Source: Pseudomonas sp. (GTDB taxonomy: Bacteria > Pseudomonadota > Gammaproteobacteria > Pseudomonadales > Pseudomonadaceae). From it: a stretch of 33,197 nt of DNA. The stretch lies in NCBI RefSeq assembly GCF_030684895.1, contig NZ_JAUXXP010000065.1:1-33197 (forward strand). Reading direction: 5' to 3'. The notes under the pieces are model-generated. The model searched no databases and was not told where the DNA came from. It worked only from the letters and a program-made list of their open reading frames with translations. A program made the translations under genes and the position numbers. This document shows, piece by piece, positions 1 through 7,730 of the stretch. Position 1 is the first letter of the stretch. The number at the start of each line of letters is the position of its first letter.

Positions 1-70
1 GGAACAACTCTTTGCGGGTCTGCTTGCGCTTGCCGGCGTACTCGGCATCGGCGAAGGTCATCTGCTTCAT
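1..70 (-). mobile_element. IS5-family transposase, 5' end only (continues off the window)
   Basis: Read on the minus strand, an ATG at 70 opens a frame beginning MKQMTFADAEYAGKRKQTRK, which I recognise as the conserved N-terminus of IS5-family (IS5 subgroup) DDE transposases. Only 23 codons are inside the window and the frame is open at the edge. The non-coding IS end should lie between 70 and about 136. A TTAG at 137-140 fits the YTAR-type target duplicated by IS5 elements, and the sequence entering the element from there begins GGAA, as many IS5 ends do. The exact end is inferred, because the other end of the element is not visible. Confidence 0.8.
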
Positions 71-111
71 CGGAAAACTCAGCGGGTGGAATCCGGGGTA
101 TTTTGCCAAAA

Positions 112-297
112 TCAGGAAGTCTTCTTCAGAATTTCCTTAGGGAAATTATATTCGTGGGTAGCACAGTGGATCGGATCTATTTCGACGGCTGCGGCGATAT
201 CGAATCCTGCTTGCTCGAATCCCAGCGATAAACCGCCCGCACCTGCGAAAAGATCAATACCAATGGGACGTGTGTTATTTGTTTTCGATGAACTCAT
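112..297 (-). pseudogene. C-5 cytosine-specific DNA methyltransferase, N-terminal remnant cut by the IS
   Basis: The 61-residue frame starts MSSSKTNNTRPIGIDLFAGA and contains motif I (DLFAGAGGLSLGFEQAGF) and motif II (AAVEIDPIHCATHEYNFP) of Dcm-type methyltransferases. Motif I forms the S-adenosylmethionine pocket. Intact enzymes are usually 300-450 residues. Here the catalytic PC motif, the target-recognition domain and all later motifs are missing, because the frame ends at the IS junction (about 136-140; the TGA at 112-114 is probably in IS sequence). The start overlaps the end of an upstream minus-strand reading frame by 23 bases, the kind of coupling seen in restriction-modification operons. 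It cannot make an active enzyme. Confidence 0.82.
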
Positions 298-430
298 TTA
301 GCCTATTCGCCAGTGTTTCAAATTTTTTAACTTGTGCTGCCGGGTTATGACGATTGCTGATCGTTCCCAGGCTTGGTTTTACTCGAATGTGGCCTGTCAA
401 TATTCGACTTGGCCCTCCAGGCAATTGGTC
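275..430 (-). pseudogene. Unidentified coding remnant upstream of the methyltransferase
   Basis: An open minus-strand segment of about 51 codons runs from a TAG at 431-433 to a TAA at 275-277 and overlaps the methyltransferase start by 23 bases. Its end reads like a real helical C-terminus (...AAQVKKFETLANRLNEFIEN). Further upstream, to about 555, the other two minus frames hold protein-like stretches (for example GLPVSSAFEKLPDAP and TVSVDKRSAVGIPALVRTN) separated by stops and frame changes, as expected for a decayed gene. I do not recognise the family. Position and overlap suggest the partner gene of a restriction-modification pair (endonuclease or control protein), but that is inference. 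Confidence 0.35.
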
Positions 431-559
431 CTAACCAGAGCTGGGATACCTACGGCAGAGCGCTTATCCACAGAAACCGTGTTCCTGTGGTCAGGGACGA
501 TTTGATCGGAGCATCAGGCAATTTTTCGAACGCAGACGATACCGGTAAGCCATAAGGAA

Positions 560-768
560 TACCAACCACCTTGCGACGAACTAGAGGCTAAGAGGCCTGT
601 TCTTTAGACTCATTAGCCGATCAAGCCTTTCGGGGGCTTATCTCTCTAGGTTTGACTATTTCAGTATCCTGGGCTAGCGGGCCGCTGCTGTCCTCCGATT
701 CATGCGGCAAGCCGTCTGCGCAGCGTTCGCGTTATCCTGAGCGTCCTTTTCTGCGTCGAAGCCTGTCC
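560..768. other. Intergenic region before arfB, nothing recognised
   Basis: No convincing gene. There is a short stem (AAGCC...GGCTT) near 625-641 without a clear T-tract. The in-frame extension of arfB from 652 lacks the character of the family's N-terminus and is treated as non-coding. Confidence 0.5.
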
Positions 769-1182
769 ATGCTGGTTATTTCCAACAGCGTTCATCTGCC
801 TGACGATGACGTCGAGCTGACCGCCATCCGCGCCCAGGGCGCGGGCGGGCAGAACGTCAACAAGGTGTCCAGCGCAATCCATCTGCGCTTCGATATCCAG
901 GCCTCCAGCTTGCCGCCGTTCTACAAGGAGCGGCTGCTGGCATTGCGCGACAGCCGCATCACCGCCGAAGGCGTGGTGGTTATCAAAGCCCAGCAGTACC
1001 GCACTCAGGAGCAGAACCGTGCCGATGCCCTGGAGCGCCTGGCCGAGCTGATTCGCAGCGCCGCTAAAACCGAGAAAGCCCGCCGCCCGACCAAGCCAAC
1101 CCTGGGCTCGAAGAAGCGCCGTTTGGAAGGCAAGAGCATTCGCGGCACGATCAAGGCAGGGCGCGGTAAGGTCGATTTCTAA
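769..1182 (+). CDS. arfB: Peptidyl-tRNA hydrolase ArfB (YaeJ), ribosome rescue factor
   Basis: This 137-residue protein is a small member of the class-I release factor family. The GGQ motif that catalyses peptidyl-tRNA hydrolysis is at residues 26-28 ([12 protein letters not shown]), inside the conserved [16 protein letters not shown] block. The C-terminus is a lysine/arginine-rich tail (about residues 100-137) that in E. coli ArfB enters the empty mRNA channel of stalled ribosomes. It therefore acts in the cytoplasm to free ribosomes stalled without a stop codon. The frame is open from 652, but the ATG at 769 gives the family start [11 protein letters not shown] and the usual length of about 140 residues. 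No strong Shine-Dalgarno sequence is visible. It appears to stand alone. Confidence 0.95.
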   Translation: MLVISNSVHLPDDDVELTAIRAQGAGGQNVNKVSSAIHLRFDIQASSLPPFYKERLLALRDSRITAEGVVVIKAQQYRTQEQNRADALERLAELIRSAAKTEKARRPTKPTLGSKKRRLEGKSIRGTIKAGRGKVDF

Positions 1183-1499
1183 CGCTTGGCTAGGTTCTGC
1201 TGCGTGCTTAAAGCCGGTTAGTCAGCGTTTTGCTGCCCTTCTAGGCACGGACTTGTCCTCGAGTCGAGGCAAGCAGAGAAGCATCGCGGCCAACAATTGG
1301 GCCCCCTACGCTTACCTACCGCGTACTGCTGGCATCAAATGGCCGGTAGGTGATGCAATATTTTTCCCCGCGCCTGTCGATTCGCAATTCGGCCGTTCGA
1401 CTAACGTACAGAACCCAGCCTTGGGTTTGCGGTCTGCCTTACATACCCAGATAAACCCGTGGCGGCAGGCTGATCGGTCAATTACGCGAGGACAGCGGC
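1183..1499. other. Intergenic region, nothing recognised
   Basis: 317 bases without a convincing gene, RNA or repeat. The open frame at 1253-1561 has no recognisable protein character and runs into the YCII gene in another frame. The region presumably holds the promoter of the YCII/VOC genes. Confidence 0.45.
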
Positions 1500-1885
1500 A
1501 TGCGTTTTATGGTGATAGTCAAGGCAACTGCAGATTCCGAAGCCGGCTTTATGCCCAGTAAAGAGCTGCTGACGGCGATGGGGCGTTACAACGAAGAGCT
1601 GGTTGAGGCGGGCGTGCTGCTCGCCGGCGAAGGCCTGCAGCCGAGCAGCAAGGGCGCGCGGATGGGCCTTTTATCGAAACCAAAGAGCTGATTGCCGGCT
1701 TCTGGATTTTCCAGGTGGCGTCTCTGGCGCAGTGCATTGAGTGGGTTAAGCGTTGCCCCAACCCGATGCCCGGCGACAGCGAAATCGAGATTCGGCAGGT
1801 TTTTGAGGCGGAAGATTTTGGTGACGAATTCACCCCTGAGTTGCGCGAGCAGGAAGAACGCCTGCGCACGCGACTTGAGTCGTAA
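1500..1885 (+). pseudogene. YCII-related (DGPF domain) protein, broken by an internal deletion
   Basis: The N-terminal part (MRFMVIVKATADSEAGFMPS... to about residue 55) is a typical YCII/DGPF-domain start, preceded by GAGGA. At about 1657-1664 the sequence passes directly from the GAR block to the DGPF block in another frame. After that point the second frame gives the normal continuation (GPFIETKELIAGFW, then EWVKRCPNPMPGDSEIEIRQ) down to a TAA at 1883-1885. In intact relatives roughly a dozen residues separate these blocks, so about 40 bases, not a multiple of three, seem to be lost. Translation in the first frame stops after 63 codons. A sequencing error cannot explain loss of a whole segment. 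The biochemical role of this family is poorly known. Confidence 0.8.
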
Positions 1886-1918
1886 AACAACCATGAACAA
1901 GTACTAAGGAGAGTGCAG

Positions 1919-2338
1919 ATGAAGATCCATACCTACTTGACCTTCGATGGCCAGTGCGAAGCGGCCTTTAACTATTACGCCGAATGCCTGGGCGGCAGCC
2001 TGGAGCTGATGCGCATGGGCGAAAGCCCGGAAGCTGGCAATGTACCGGAGCAGTTTCATGACCGTGTGATGCACGTTTGCCTGACGGTGGGCGATCAGTT
2101 GCTGATGGCGTCCGACACCTTCCCCGGTATGCCGTACGAGGGCATCAAGGGCGCTTCGGTCTCCCTGCAGGTGGAGAACGTCCCTGAGGCCGAGCGCCTG
2201 TATAACGCACTCTCAGCGGGCGGTTCGGTGCAGATGGAGTTGCAGTCGACTTTTTGGGCCACGCGCTTTGCCATGTTCACCGACCGCTTCGGCGTGAGTT
2301 GGATGATCAACTGCGATATTGATGCGCAGATGGGTTAG
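1919..2338 (+). CDS. VOC family protein, PhnB-like glyoxalase-fold protein
   Basis: 139 residues with the N-terminus MKIHTYLTFDGQCEAAFNYY and the typical PhnB-like blocks: AFNYYAECLGGSLELMRMGE, then HVCLTVGDQLLMASD, then a FWATRFAMFTDRFGVSWMIN C-terminal motif. These belong to the vicinal-oxygen-chelate (beta-alpha-beta-beta-beta) fold. The substrate is unknown; such proteins are often annotated from similarity to PhnB or to 3-demethylubiquinone methyltransferase without evidence for either activity. An AAGGAGAG Shine-Dalgarno sequence at 1906-1913 fixes the start at ATG 1919 rather than GTG 1913. It lies 33 bases after the broken YCII gene, and YCII and PhnB-like genes are common neighbours, so the two were probably one operon. 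Confidence 0.88.
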   Translation: MKIHTYLTFDGQCEAAFNYYAECLGGSLELMRMGESPEAGNVPEQFHDRVMHVCLTVGDQLLMASDTFPGMPYEGIKGASVSLQVENVPEAERLYNALSAGGSVQMELQSTFWATRFAMFTDRFGVSWMINCDIDAQMG

Positions 2339-2355
2339 GTATGCAGGCTTGGCTC

Positions 2356-2382
2356 GGCGCAGCTGACCTATGCAGCTGCGCC
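2356..2382. terminator. Hairpin between convergent genes
   Basis: A perfect 10-bp stem (GGCGCAGCTG / CAGCTGCGCC) with a 7-base loop lies in the 52-base gap between the VOC gene (+) and ggpPS (-). No T-tract follows on either strand, so it is a probable bidirectional terminator or 3'-end stabiliser rather than a textbook intrinsic terminator. Confidence 0.55.
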
Positions 2383-2390
2383 GTTGTCGC

Positions 2391-4658
2391 CTAGCCAACC
2401 AGCCCGAGGGCACGGTCCAGTTGCTCCTGCGGGTCGCTGACGGCGGCGAGGAATTCATCGCCCCAGCGGCGGATATCGTTGTAGCTGACGATATCGAACA
2501 ATTCACGCAGTCGGTCCTGGGCTTCAACTTTCGGCATGTTCAGCGCGACATAACAGGTTTGCACCATGTCCACCGGGTCGTGCGGGTTGGTCAGCAGCGC
2601 GCCTTTGAGCTCGGCGGCGGCGCCGGCAAACTCGGACAACACCAGCACGCCACGCCCACCCAGCAAGCCTTGTGCGGCGACAAACTCCTTGGCCACCAGG
2701 TTGAGGCCGTCGCGCAGTGGGGTAATCCACATCACATCGGCCATGGCGTACCAGGCGCTGACCTCCTCGAACGGCAGGCTGCGGAAGAAGAACTGCAGCG
2801 GCGTCCAGCCGATGCGCGCAAAACGGCCGTTGATGCGGCCCACGGCCTGCTCGATCTGTCCTTGCAGCTCGTCATAGATGGTCATTTCCTTGGCCGCCGG
2901 CACGCACACAGTCACCAACGTGACCTTGCCCAACAGCTCGGGGTTTTCTTCCAGCAGGCGCTCGTAGGCGTTGAGCTTTTCCAGAATGCCTTTGGTGTAG
3001 TCGAGGCGCTCCACCGAGAGAATCAGTTTGACCCCGGCAAGCTCGGTGCGCAGACGCTCCATCATTTGCCTGATCTTCGGCGCGGCCAGGGCGCTGCGCA
3101 CCCGCTCGATATCCAAGCCCACCGGGTGCGCGCCGAGTTTGACCACGCGGTTGCCGGTGTCCACGGCTGTGGTCATGCGCTCTAGGCCCACGGCGCAGCC
3201 ATAGGTGATAAAGCGTGGCGCGCAGTTCTGTCGGCTGATGGTTTGCAGTGGCATCACACCGCGCGCGGCATCGACAAAGTTCTCCACCTGGCGCGGAATA
3301 TGAAAGCCGATGTAGTCGCACTGCAGCAGGCTACCGATGATCTGCCGGCGCCAGGGCAGTACATTGAACACGTCCGCCGAGGGGAAGTAGGTGTGGTGGA
3401 AGAAGGCGATGCGCAGGTCCGGGCGCAGCTCGCGCAAGTAGCCGGGGACCATCCATAGGTTGTAATCGTGCAGCCATACCGTGGCGCCTTCGGCGGCCTC
3501 CAGGGCGGTGCGTTCGGCAAAGGCGCGGTTGACCTTGAGGAACACCTGCCAGTCGTCCTCGCGAAACTGCGCACGTTCCCAGAATGTATGCAGGGTCGGC
3601 CAGAAGGCTTCCTTGGAGAAGCGCTTGTAGAAGATATTGACCTCTTCCTTGCTCAGCGCCACCCGTGCGGCGGTCAGCTTCGGGTAGCGTTCGGCATCCA
3701 CCGTGGTGTGGCTGTCGAAGGTTTCGCCGCTGGCTTCATCATGTTCGGCCCAGGCCACCCAGGAGCCTGCGCGGCCATCGCCGAAGAAACTCAGCAGGGT
3801 TGGGATAATGCCATTGGGTGAGGTCGGGCGGCGGCGCTGCAGCTTGCCATCGGCGCCACGGAATTCTTCATAGGGCAGACGGTGATAAACCATTACCAAG
3901 TCGGCCTTGCCCGGGTCGGCGACCTGCTTGCCTTCGGCGGCGATGCCCTGCTTGCCGAGAAAGCCAAAGTGCACAAAGGCCTCAAGAATGCCGCCGCAAC
4001 CGGCGCGCTCGGCGTGGAATACCCGTGAATACTGGCGGGTGGCTTGCAGCAGGCCGTCTTCGGATTCGCCCACGCACACGCCCTTGAACTGGCCGCTCAG
4101 CATGGAGAGGTCATTCAGGGTGTCGCCGGCGGTCAGCACCTGATCGTTGTCCAGTTCCAGCCAGTCGATCAGCGCCTGCAGGCTGCTGCCCTTGTTGACG
4201 CCCTTGGGCAGAAAATCCAGGTAGCGCTCGGCCGAGTAGAGCAGGTCGCAGCCCAGGCTTTCGGCTATTTCCAGTAGCGCCGGGTTGGCCGCTTGTTCCG
4301 GGCTGCAGAAGTAGGAACAGCGGCGCACCTGCGGTACGTCCTGGCGCTCCAGGTTAAAGCGCTCTAGGGCGCTGGCAACCTGGCTGTCGCCGGGCCAGAG
4401 GGCGTCCACCGCGCTTTGCAACGGCTGGATCGGTTGCAGGCTATCGCCATGCACCAGGCTGGCGCCGACGTCGGAGATGATGAAATCCGGCTGTGGCAGG
4501 GTTGGGTCTGCCAGCAGGGGCAGCACTGATTCCAGGCTACGGCCGGTGACATAGGCCAGGCGGATTTCCGGGTGGGCTGCAATGGTTTGGTAAAGGCTTA
4601 AGCGATCCTTTGGATCGCCGCCGAGAAAGGTTCCATCGAGATCGGTGGCAAGTAACAT
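2391..4658 (-). CDS. ggpPS: Bifunctional glucosylglycerol-phosphate phosphatase/synthase (GgpP-GgpS fusion)
   Basis: 755 residues in two parts. Residues 1-235 are a HAD phosphatase: DLDGT at 6-10, VTGRS at 37-41, PKGVNKG at 151-157 and AGDTLND at 177-183. Residues 252-755 are a GT20 glycosyltransferase: HDYNLWMVP at 397-405, HHTYFPS at 421-427, HPVGLD at 511-516, RLDYTKG at 551-557 and a TPLRDGLNLVAKE donor-site block near 650. The blocks SPNGIIPTLLSFF, SKEAFWPTLHTF and HIPRQVENFVDAAR match glucosylglycerol-phosphate synthase better than OtsA, and an N-terminal phosphatase fused to GgpS is the arrangement known for GgpPS of Stenotrophomonas. It would join ADP-glucose to glycerol-3-phosphate and dephosphorylate the product, giving the osmolyte glucosylglycerol. 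CAGGAAG precedes the start. It lies 96 bases after an MFS gene on the same strand. A trehalose-phosphate synthase is the main alternative. Confidence 0.82.
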   Translation of the reverse strand: MLLATDLDGTFLGGDPKDRLSLYQTIAAHPEIRLAYVTGRSLESVLPLLADPTLPQPDFIISDVGASLVHGDSLQPIQPLQSAVDALWPGDSQVASALERFNLERQDVPQVRRCSYFCSPEQAANPALLEIAESLGCDLLYSAERYLDFLPKGVNKGSSLQALIDWLELDNDQVLTAGDTLNDLSMLSGQFKGVCVGESEDGLLQATRQYSRVFHAERAGCGGILEAFVHFGFLGKQGIAAEGKQVADPGKADLVMVYHRLPYEEFRGADGKLQRRRPTSPNGIIPTLLSFFGDGRAGSWVAWAEHDEASGETFDSHTTVDAERYPKLTAARVALSKEEVNIFYKRFSKEAFWPTLHTFWERAQFREDDWQVFLKVNRAFAERTALEAAEGATVWLHDYNLWMVPGYLRELRPDLRIAFFHHTYFPSADVFNVLPWRRQIIGSLLQCDYIGFHIPRQVENFVDAARGVMPLQTISRQNCAPRFITYGCAVGLERMTTAVDTGNRVVKLGAHPVGLDIERVRSALAAPKIRQMMERLRTELAGVKLILSVERLDYTKGILEKLNAYERLLEENPELLGKVTLVTVCVPAAKEMTIYDELQGQIEQAVGRINGRFARIGWTPLQFFFRSLPFEEVSAWYAMADVMWITPLRDGLNLVAKEFVAAQGLLGGRGVLVLSEFAGAAAELKGALLTNPHDPVDMVQTCYVALNMPKVEAQDRLRELFDIVSYNDIRRWGDEFLAAVSDPQEQLDRALGLVG

Positions 4659-4754
4659 GCGCTGTCTTCCTGTCCAGTTAAGTGGGTGCAGTGACGCGCC
4701 GACAAAGGCCGACGAGCTATGGACGATTGCGCCACGGGGCGTTCGTCTCTTGGT

Positions 4755-6041
4755 TTACCCAGGCGTCTGCTGCGCCGGGTTGGGCGGGTCCTCATGTGAG
4801 TCAGTTGGGTCTGGGTCGTCTGTGGGCTGTGCATCGGGCATCAGCTCAAGCACCGTGTGGCTGGTGCGCAGCATGGGCATAAAGTGCCCGGCAGGTTCGC
4901 TGATCAGGTCGCTGACATGGCGCAGGCGGTACAGCGTGTACGCCGCGAGCAGACCCAGGGTGGCGGCGAAATATAGCGGCAGCGCCTGGGCGCCGAGGTG
5001 CTGCATCAGCACCCCGGCGAGCAGCGGGCCGCATACCGAGCCAATGCCATTGACCATCAGCAGGCTGCTGGAACCAGCGAGGATTTCATCGCTGTGCAAT
5101 TGGTCAATCAACTGCGCCACAGCGATGGGGTAGATGGCAAAGGCCAGGCCGCCCCAGATAAACATCAGCCCGAGCAGCAGGCGACCGGCCGGTAGCAGGC
5201 TCATCAGCAGGGCGACCACTACGGCCAGCGCCACCACCCAAAACAGCACCAGACGACGGTCGTGTTTATCCGAATAGATACCAATCGGCCATTGCAACAA
5301 GGCGCCGCCGAGAATCGTACTGCTCATCAGCAAACCCACGCCGGTGGCATCGAAGCCGTTCAGGCTGGCGTACACCGGCGCCATGCCCCAGAACGCGCCG
5401 AGGGCCAGGCCGGAGAGGCCGGCAGCGGCAATGGCCAGAGGGGCGATACCGACGATCTGGCGCAGATTGGTGTGCAGGGTGTCCGGTACGCTGGGCTGGA
5501 GTTGGCGAGTCAGGGTAATGGGCATCAGGGCCGCGCTGATCAGCATGGCGGCCAGTACGAACAGCACGAAGTCGCTTGGGGAAGCCAGGTTGAGCAGTTG
5601 CTGCGCGGCGGCCAGCGCACCGAGGTTGACCGCCATATACACGGCAAACACCTGGCCACGCTTGTCGTTGGGCACCTGCGCGTTAAGCCAGCTCTCGATC
5701 ACCATATACAGGCTGACCAGCGCCAGGCCGTAAAGCACACGCAGGCCCAGCCAGACCCAGGGGTCGACGATCAGCACATGCAGCAGGGCGGTGATGGCGG
5801 CGAGGGCGGCGCAAAAGGCAAACGCACGGATATGCCCAACGCGGCGGACCAGCGGAATCGCTAGCCAGGTGCCAAGGAGAAAACCGACAAAGTACCCGGA
5901 CATGATCAGGCCGAGCATCGAGGTGGAGTAGCCTTCGGCGACGCCACGCAGGGTCAGTAGGGTGTTGAGCAGGCCATTGCCGAGGAGGAGTAAAGCAACC
6001 CCACCGAGCAACGAGCTGATAGGGGCAATCAGGGACCACAT
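4755..6041 (-). CDS. MFS transporter (YcaD-like)
   Basis: 428 residues with about twelve hydrophobic segments and a polar C-terminal tail rich in Pro/Asp. The first half carries the MFS loop 2-3 region (PLVRRVGHIRAF) and the block RVLYGLALVSLYMVIESWLN, followed by PNDKRGQVFAVYMAVNLGAL; these are typical of the YcaD-like major facilitator subgroup common in Pseudomonas. The substrate is unknown. It sits directly upstream of ggpPS on the same strand with a 96-base gap, so co-transcription is possible and a link to compatible-solute or sugar movement is conceivable, but the family is widespread without ggpPS and I infer nothing firm. A start at 6041 is supported by AGGGTAGG just upstream. Confidence 0.88.
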   Translation of the reverse strand: MWSLIAPISSLLGGVALLLLGNGLLNTLLTLRGVAEGYSTSMLGLIMSGYFVGFLLGTWLAIPLVRRVGHIRAFAFCAALAAITALLHVLIVDPWVWLGLRVLYGLALVSLYMVIESWLNAQVPNDKRGQVFAVYMAVNLGALAAAQQLLNLASPSDFVLFVLAAMLISAALMPITLTRQLQPSVPDTLHTNLRQIVGIAPLAIAAAGLSGLALGAFWGMAPVYASLNGFDATGVGLLMSSTILGGALLQWPIGIYSDKHDRRLVLFWVVALAVVVALLMSLLPAGRLLLGLMFIWGGLAFAIYPIAVAQLIDQLHSDEILAGSSSLLMVNGIGSVCGPLLAGVLMQHLGAQALPLYFAATLGLLAAYTLYRLRHVSDLISEPAGHFMPMLRTSHTVLELMPDAQPTDDPDPTDSHEDPPNPAQQTPG

Positions 6042-6122
6042 GGCGACCTACCCTAGGGAACTATGCCGCTGAGTGCAAGCATGAAGGGTGCCAGTGCTTA
6101 GCCAGGTAACGAATTAAGCTGT

Positions 6123-6134
6123 TGTTTTAAAACA
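6123..6134. promoter_or_regulatory. Palindrome upstream of the MFS/ggpPS genes
   Basis: A perfect 12-base palindrome, TGTTTTAAAACA, lies in an AT-rich patch (6110-6175) 82 bases upstream of the MFS start. The rest of the 259-base gap between this gene and the DUF2254 gene holds no gene I can support. The AT-rich patch is the likely promoter region and the palindrome a possible operator; both are inference. Confidence 0.35.
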
Positions 6135-6300
6135 GTTAATTTTATAGACAAACGGTCTTTTGATTTTTCAGGTATCGGCTGTGTGGGCGTAAAGTGCGCT
6201 GAAAAAGCCATGTGGCACCCATACAGCTTGCGGCCAATGCCTGATTCTTCGCTGCACTTGTCAGGTAACCCGCGAGCCGACTGAGGGGGCTGGTGCTGTT

Positions 6301-7635
6301 TCAAGCGCTCGGTATGGCAAGCAGTGCGACAGGCTCCTGAGTTGAACCAGTCTGGTTGATCCGTTCCAGTACCTGATTGATGGCTTGGCGATCACGGCTG
6401 TTGCTCAGGTGCTGATCGGCGGTTTCCTGCACGCTGCGCACATGCCGCAGCAGATCAGTTTTCTGCGTTGCACGCAGTGGTTGGTAGAGCAGATTCTTAA
6501 AGGCCCGCAACAAACTGAGCAGCACACTCACATCGCTGCAACCGTAGTGGCGAATGGGGCCAAACACCTGTTGCAGTAAGTCATCCAGCGAGAGCTCGTA
6601 ATGCAGCAGGCGTGGCGGGCCATCGTCCGCCAGGGTGACATCCAGGTCCGGCAACGCCAGGCGCTTGCTGAACAGCACGCTGAGCAGGTCGATGGCGGTA
6701 ATCGCCGTGCCGGGGTCGTTGATACCGGGGCTGAGCGCTTTGACGGCGATTTCCGACATCTGCGTGCAGCCAAACAGGTAGTGGCTGTGGGCGTATTCCT
6801 CGAGAAAGAAATCGAAGCAGTCGAGCAGCGCGTTGGCTATTTCTGGGTCGACCTGACGATCCAGTTTGAATAACGGGCGCCCGCTCATCACAAAAAAACC
6901 GCGATGGATCATCACCGTCATGCGCAGGTCGTGCTGACACAGTAGGGTGTTGATGGCGTTGTTATTCAGTTCTTTGAAATAGCCGTTGTGCCGGGAGAAC
7001 ACCTCTTGCCAGTGCTGATCATCCGGCCAACTCGGCATATCGTCGACGCCGGCTAATTTGGTTTCTCTTGCGGTCAGTTTTTCCAGAGTGGTGCGGTAAA
7101 GGTTGTTGAGGATGTATTCGACCTGGATCGAGCGGGAAATCGAGTGAATGAAGTGTACGAACAGGCCAAGGCAGGCAATGCCCAGGCACAAGGCAATCAG
7201 CACACCGAGGCTGGGTACTTGAGTCGAGTTTTCCTGCTCAATGCTGGTAATCAGTAACAGTGAAAAGAGAATGGTGCCCAGGTAGAAGCCCAGGGTTTTC
7301 TGATGGCCTTTATCACTGATCAGGCCTGGTATAACGCGTGGTGACAGTGACGCGGCGGCGTTGTTGAGTACCACCATCACCATGGAGAAGCTGAATACCA
7401 TCAGCGTCATAATGCCGCCGACCAGCGTGCCGAGAATCAGTCGGGCGTTATCCGCATTACGCACCAGACCTACATCTACGATCTGTTTGAGCGACATCAG
7501 CCAGGGTTGATACTCGATGCTCATTACCAGCAGGCACAGGGCGAAGAAGCTCAAGGCGATCAGCGTTGGGTAGAGCGCCAGACTGTGCAATGTGCGCTGG
7601 TATAGACGGAAGACAATATTGGAGAGACGGGACAC
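6301..7635 (-). CDS. DUF2254 domain-containing membrane protein
   Basis: 444 residues. The N-terminal half has about four hydrophobic segments, and the block FSMVMVVLNNAAASLSPRV followed by GLISDKGHQKTLGFYLG is the hallmark of DUF2254. The second half is soluble and probably cytoplasmic, with conserved stretches including AVKALSPGINDPGTAITAID. The function of the family is not established; it is an inner-membrane protein. The start codon is GTG at 7635 (MSRLSNIVFRLY), without a strong ribosome-binding site, so the start is somewhat uncertain. It is on the same strand as phhC upstream, but a hairpin separates them, so it is probably its own unit. Confidence 0.88.
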   Translation of the reverse strand: MSRLSNIVFRLYQRTLHSLALYPTLIALSFFALCLLVMSIEYQPWLMSLKQIVDVGLVRNADNARLILGTLVGGIMTLMVFSFSMVMVVLNNAAASLSPRVIPGLISDKGHQKTLGFYLGTILFSLLLITSIEQENSTQVPSLGVLIALCLGIACLGLFVHFIHSISRSIQVEYILNNLYRTTLEKLTARETKLAGVDDMPSWPDDQHWQEVFSRHNGYFKELNNNAINTLLCQHDLRMTVMIHRGFFVMSGRPLFKLDRQVDPEIANALLDCFDFFLEEYAHSHYLFGCTQMSEIAVKALSPGINDPGTAITAIDLLSVLFSKRLALPDLDVTLADDGPPRLLHYELSLDDLLQQVFGPIRHYGCSDVSVLLSLLRAFKNLLYQPLRATQKTDLLRHVRSVQETADQHLSNSRDRQAINQVLERINQTGSTQEPVALLAIPSA

Positions 7636-7695
7636 AGGCGGCTCGGTGCGATGGGGGTGCAGCGACTATAGCAAGCCTAAGTAACGTGCGGCGTT

Positions 7696-7722
7696 TGAGC
7701 CCCGGGTGACCTGCGGGGCTCA
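7696..7722 (-). terminator. Hairpin downstream of phhC
   Basis: TGAGCCCC and GGGGCTCA form a perfect 8-bp stem with an 11-base loop, starting 9 bases after the phhC stop codon. Only a short AAA follows on the minus strand, so it lacks a proper U-tract, but its place fits the 3' end of the phhABC transcript. Confidence 0.6.
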
Positions 7723-7730
7723 GCCTCGGT

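Noticed and set aside
2391..4658. Trehalose-6-phosphate synthase/phosphatase (OtsA/OtsB fusion)
   Set aside because: The order phosphatase-then-synthase and several sequence blocks fit GgpPS better; kept only as an alternative.
6098..6304. Small minus-strand frame (68 codons) in the MFS-DUF2254 gap
   Set aside because: No ribosome-binding site or protein character, and it spans the AT-rich promoter region.
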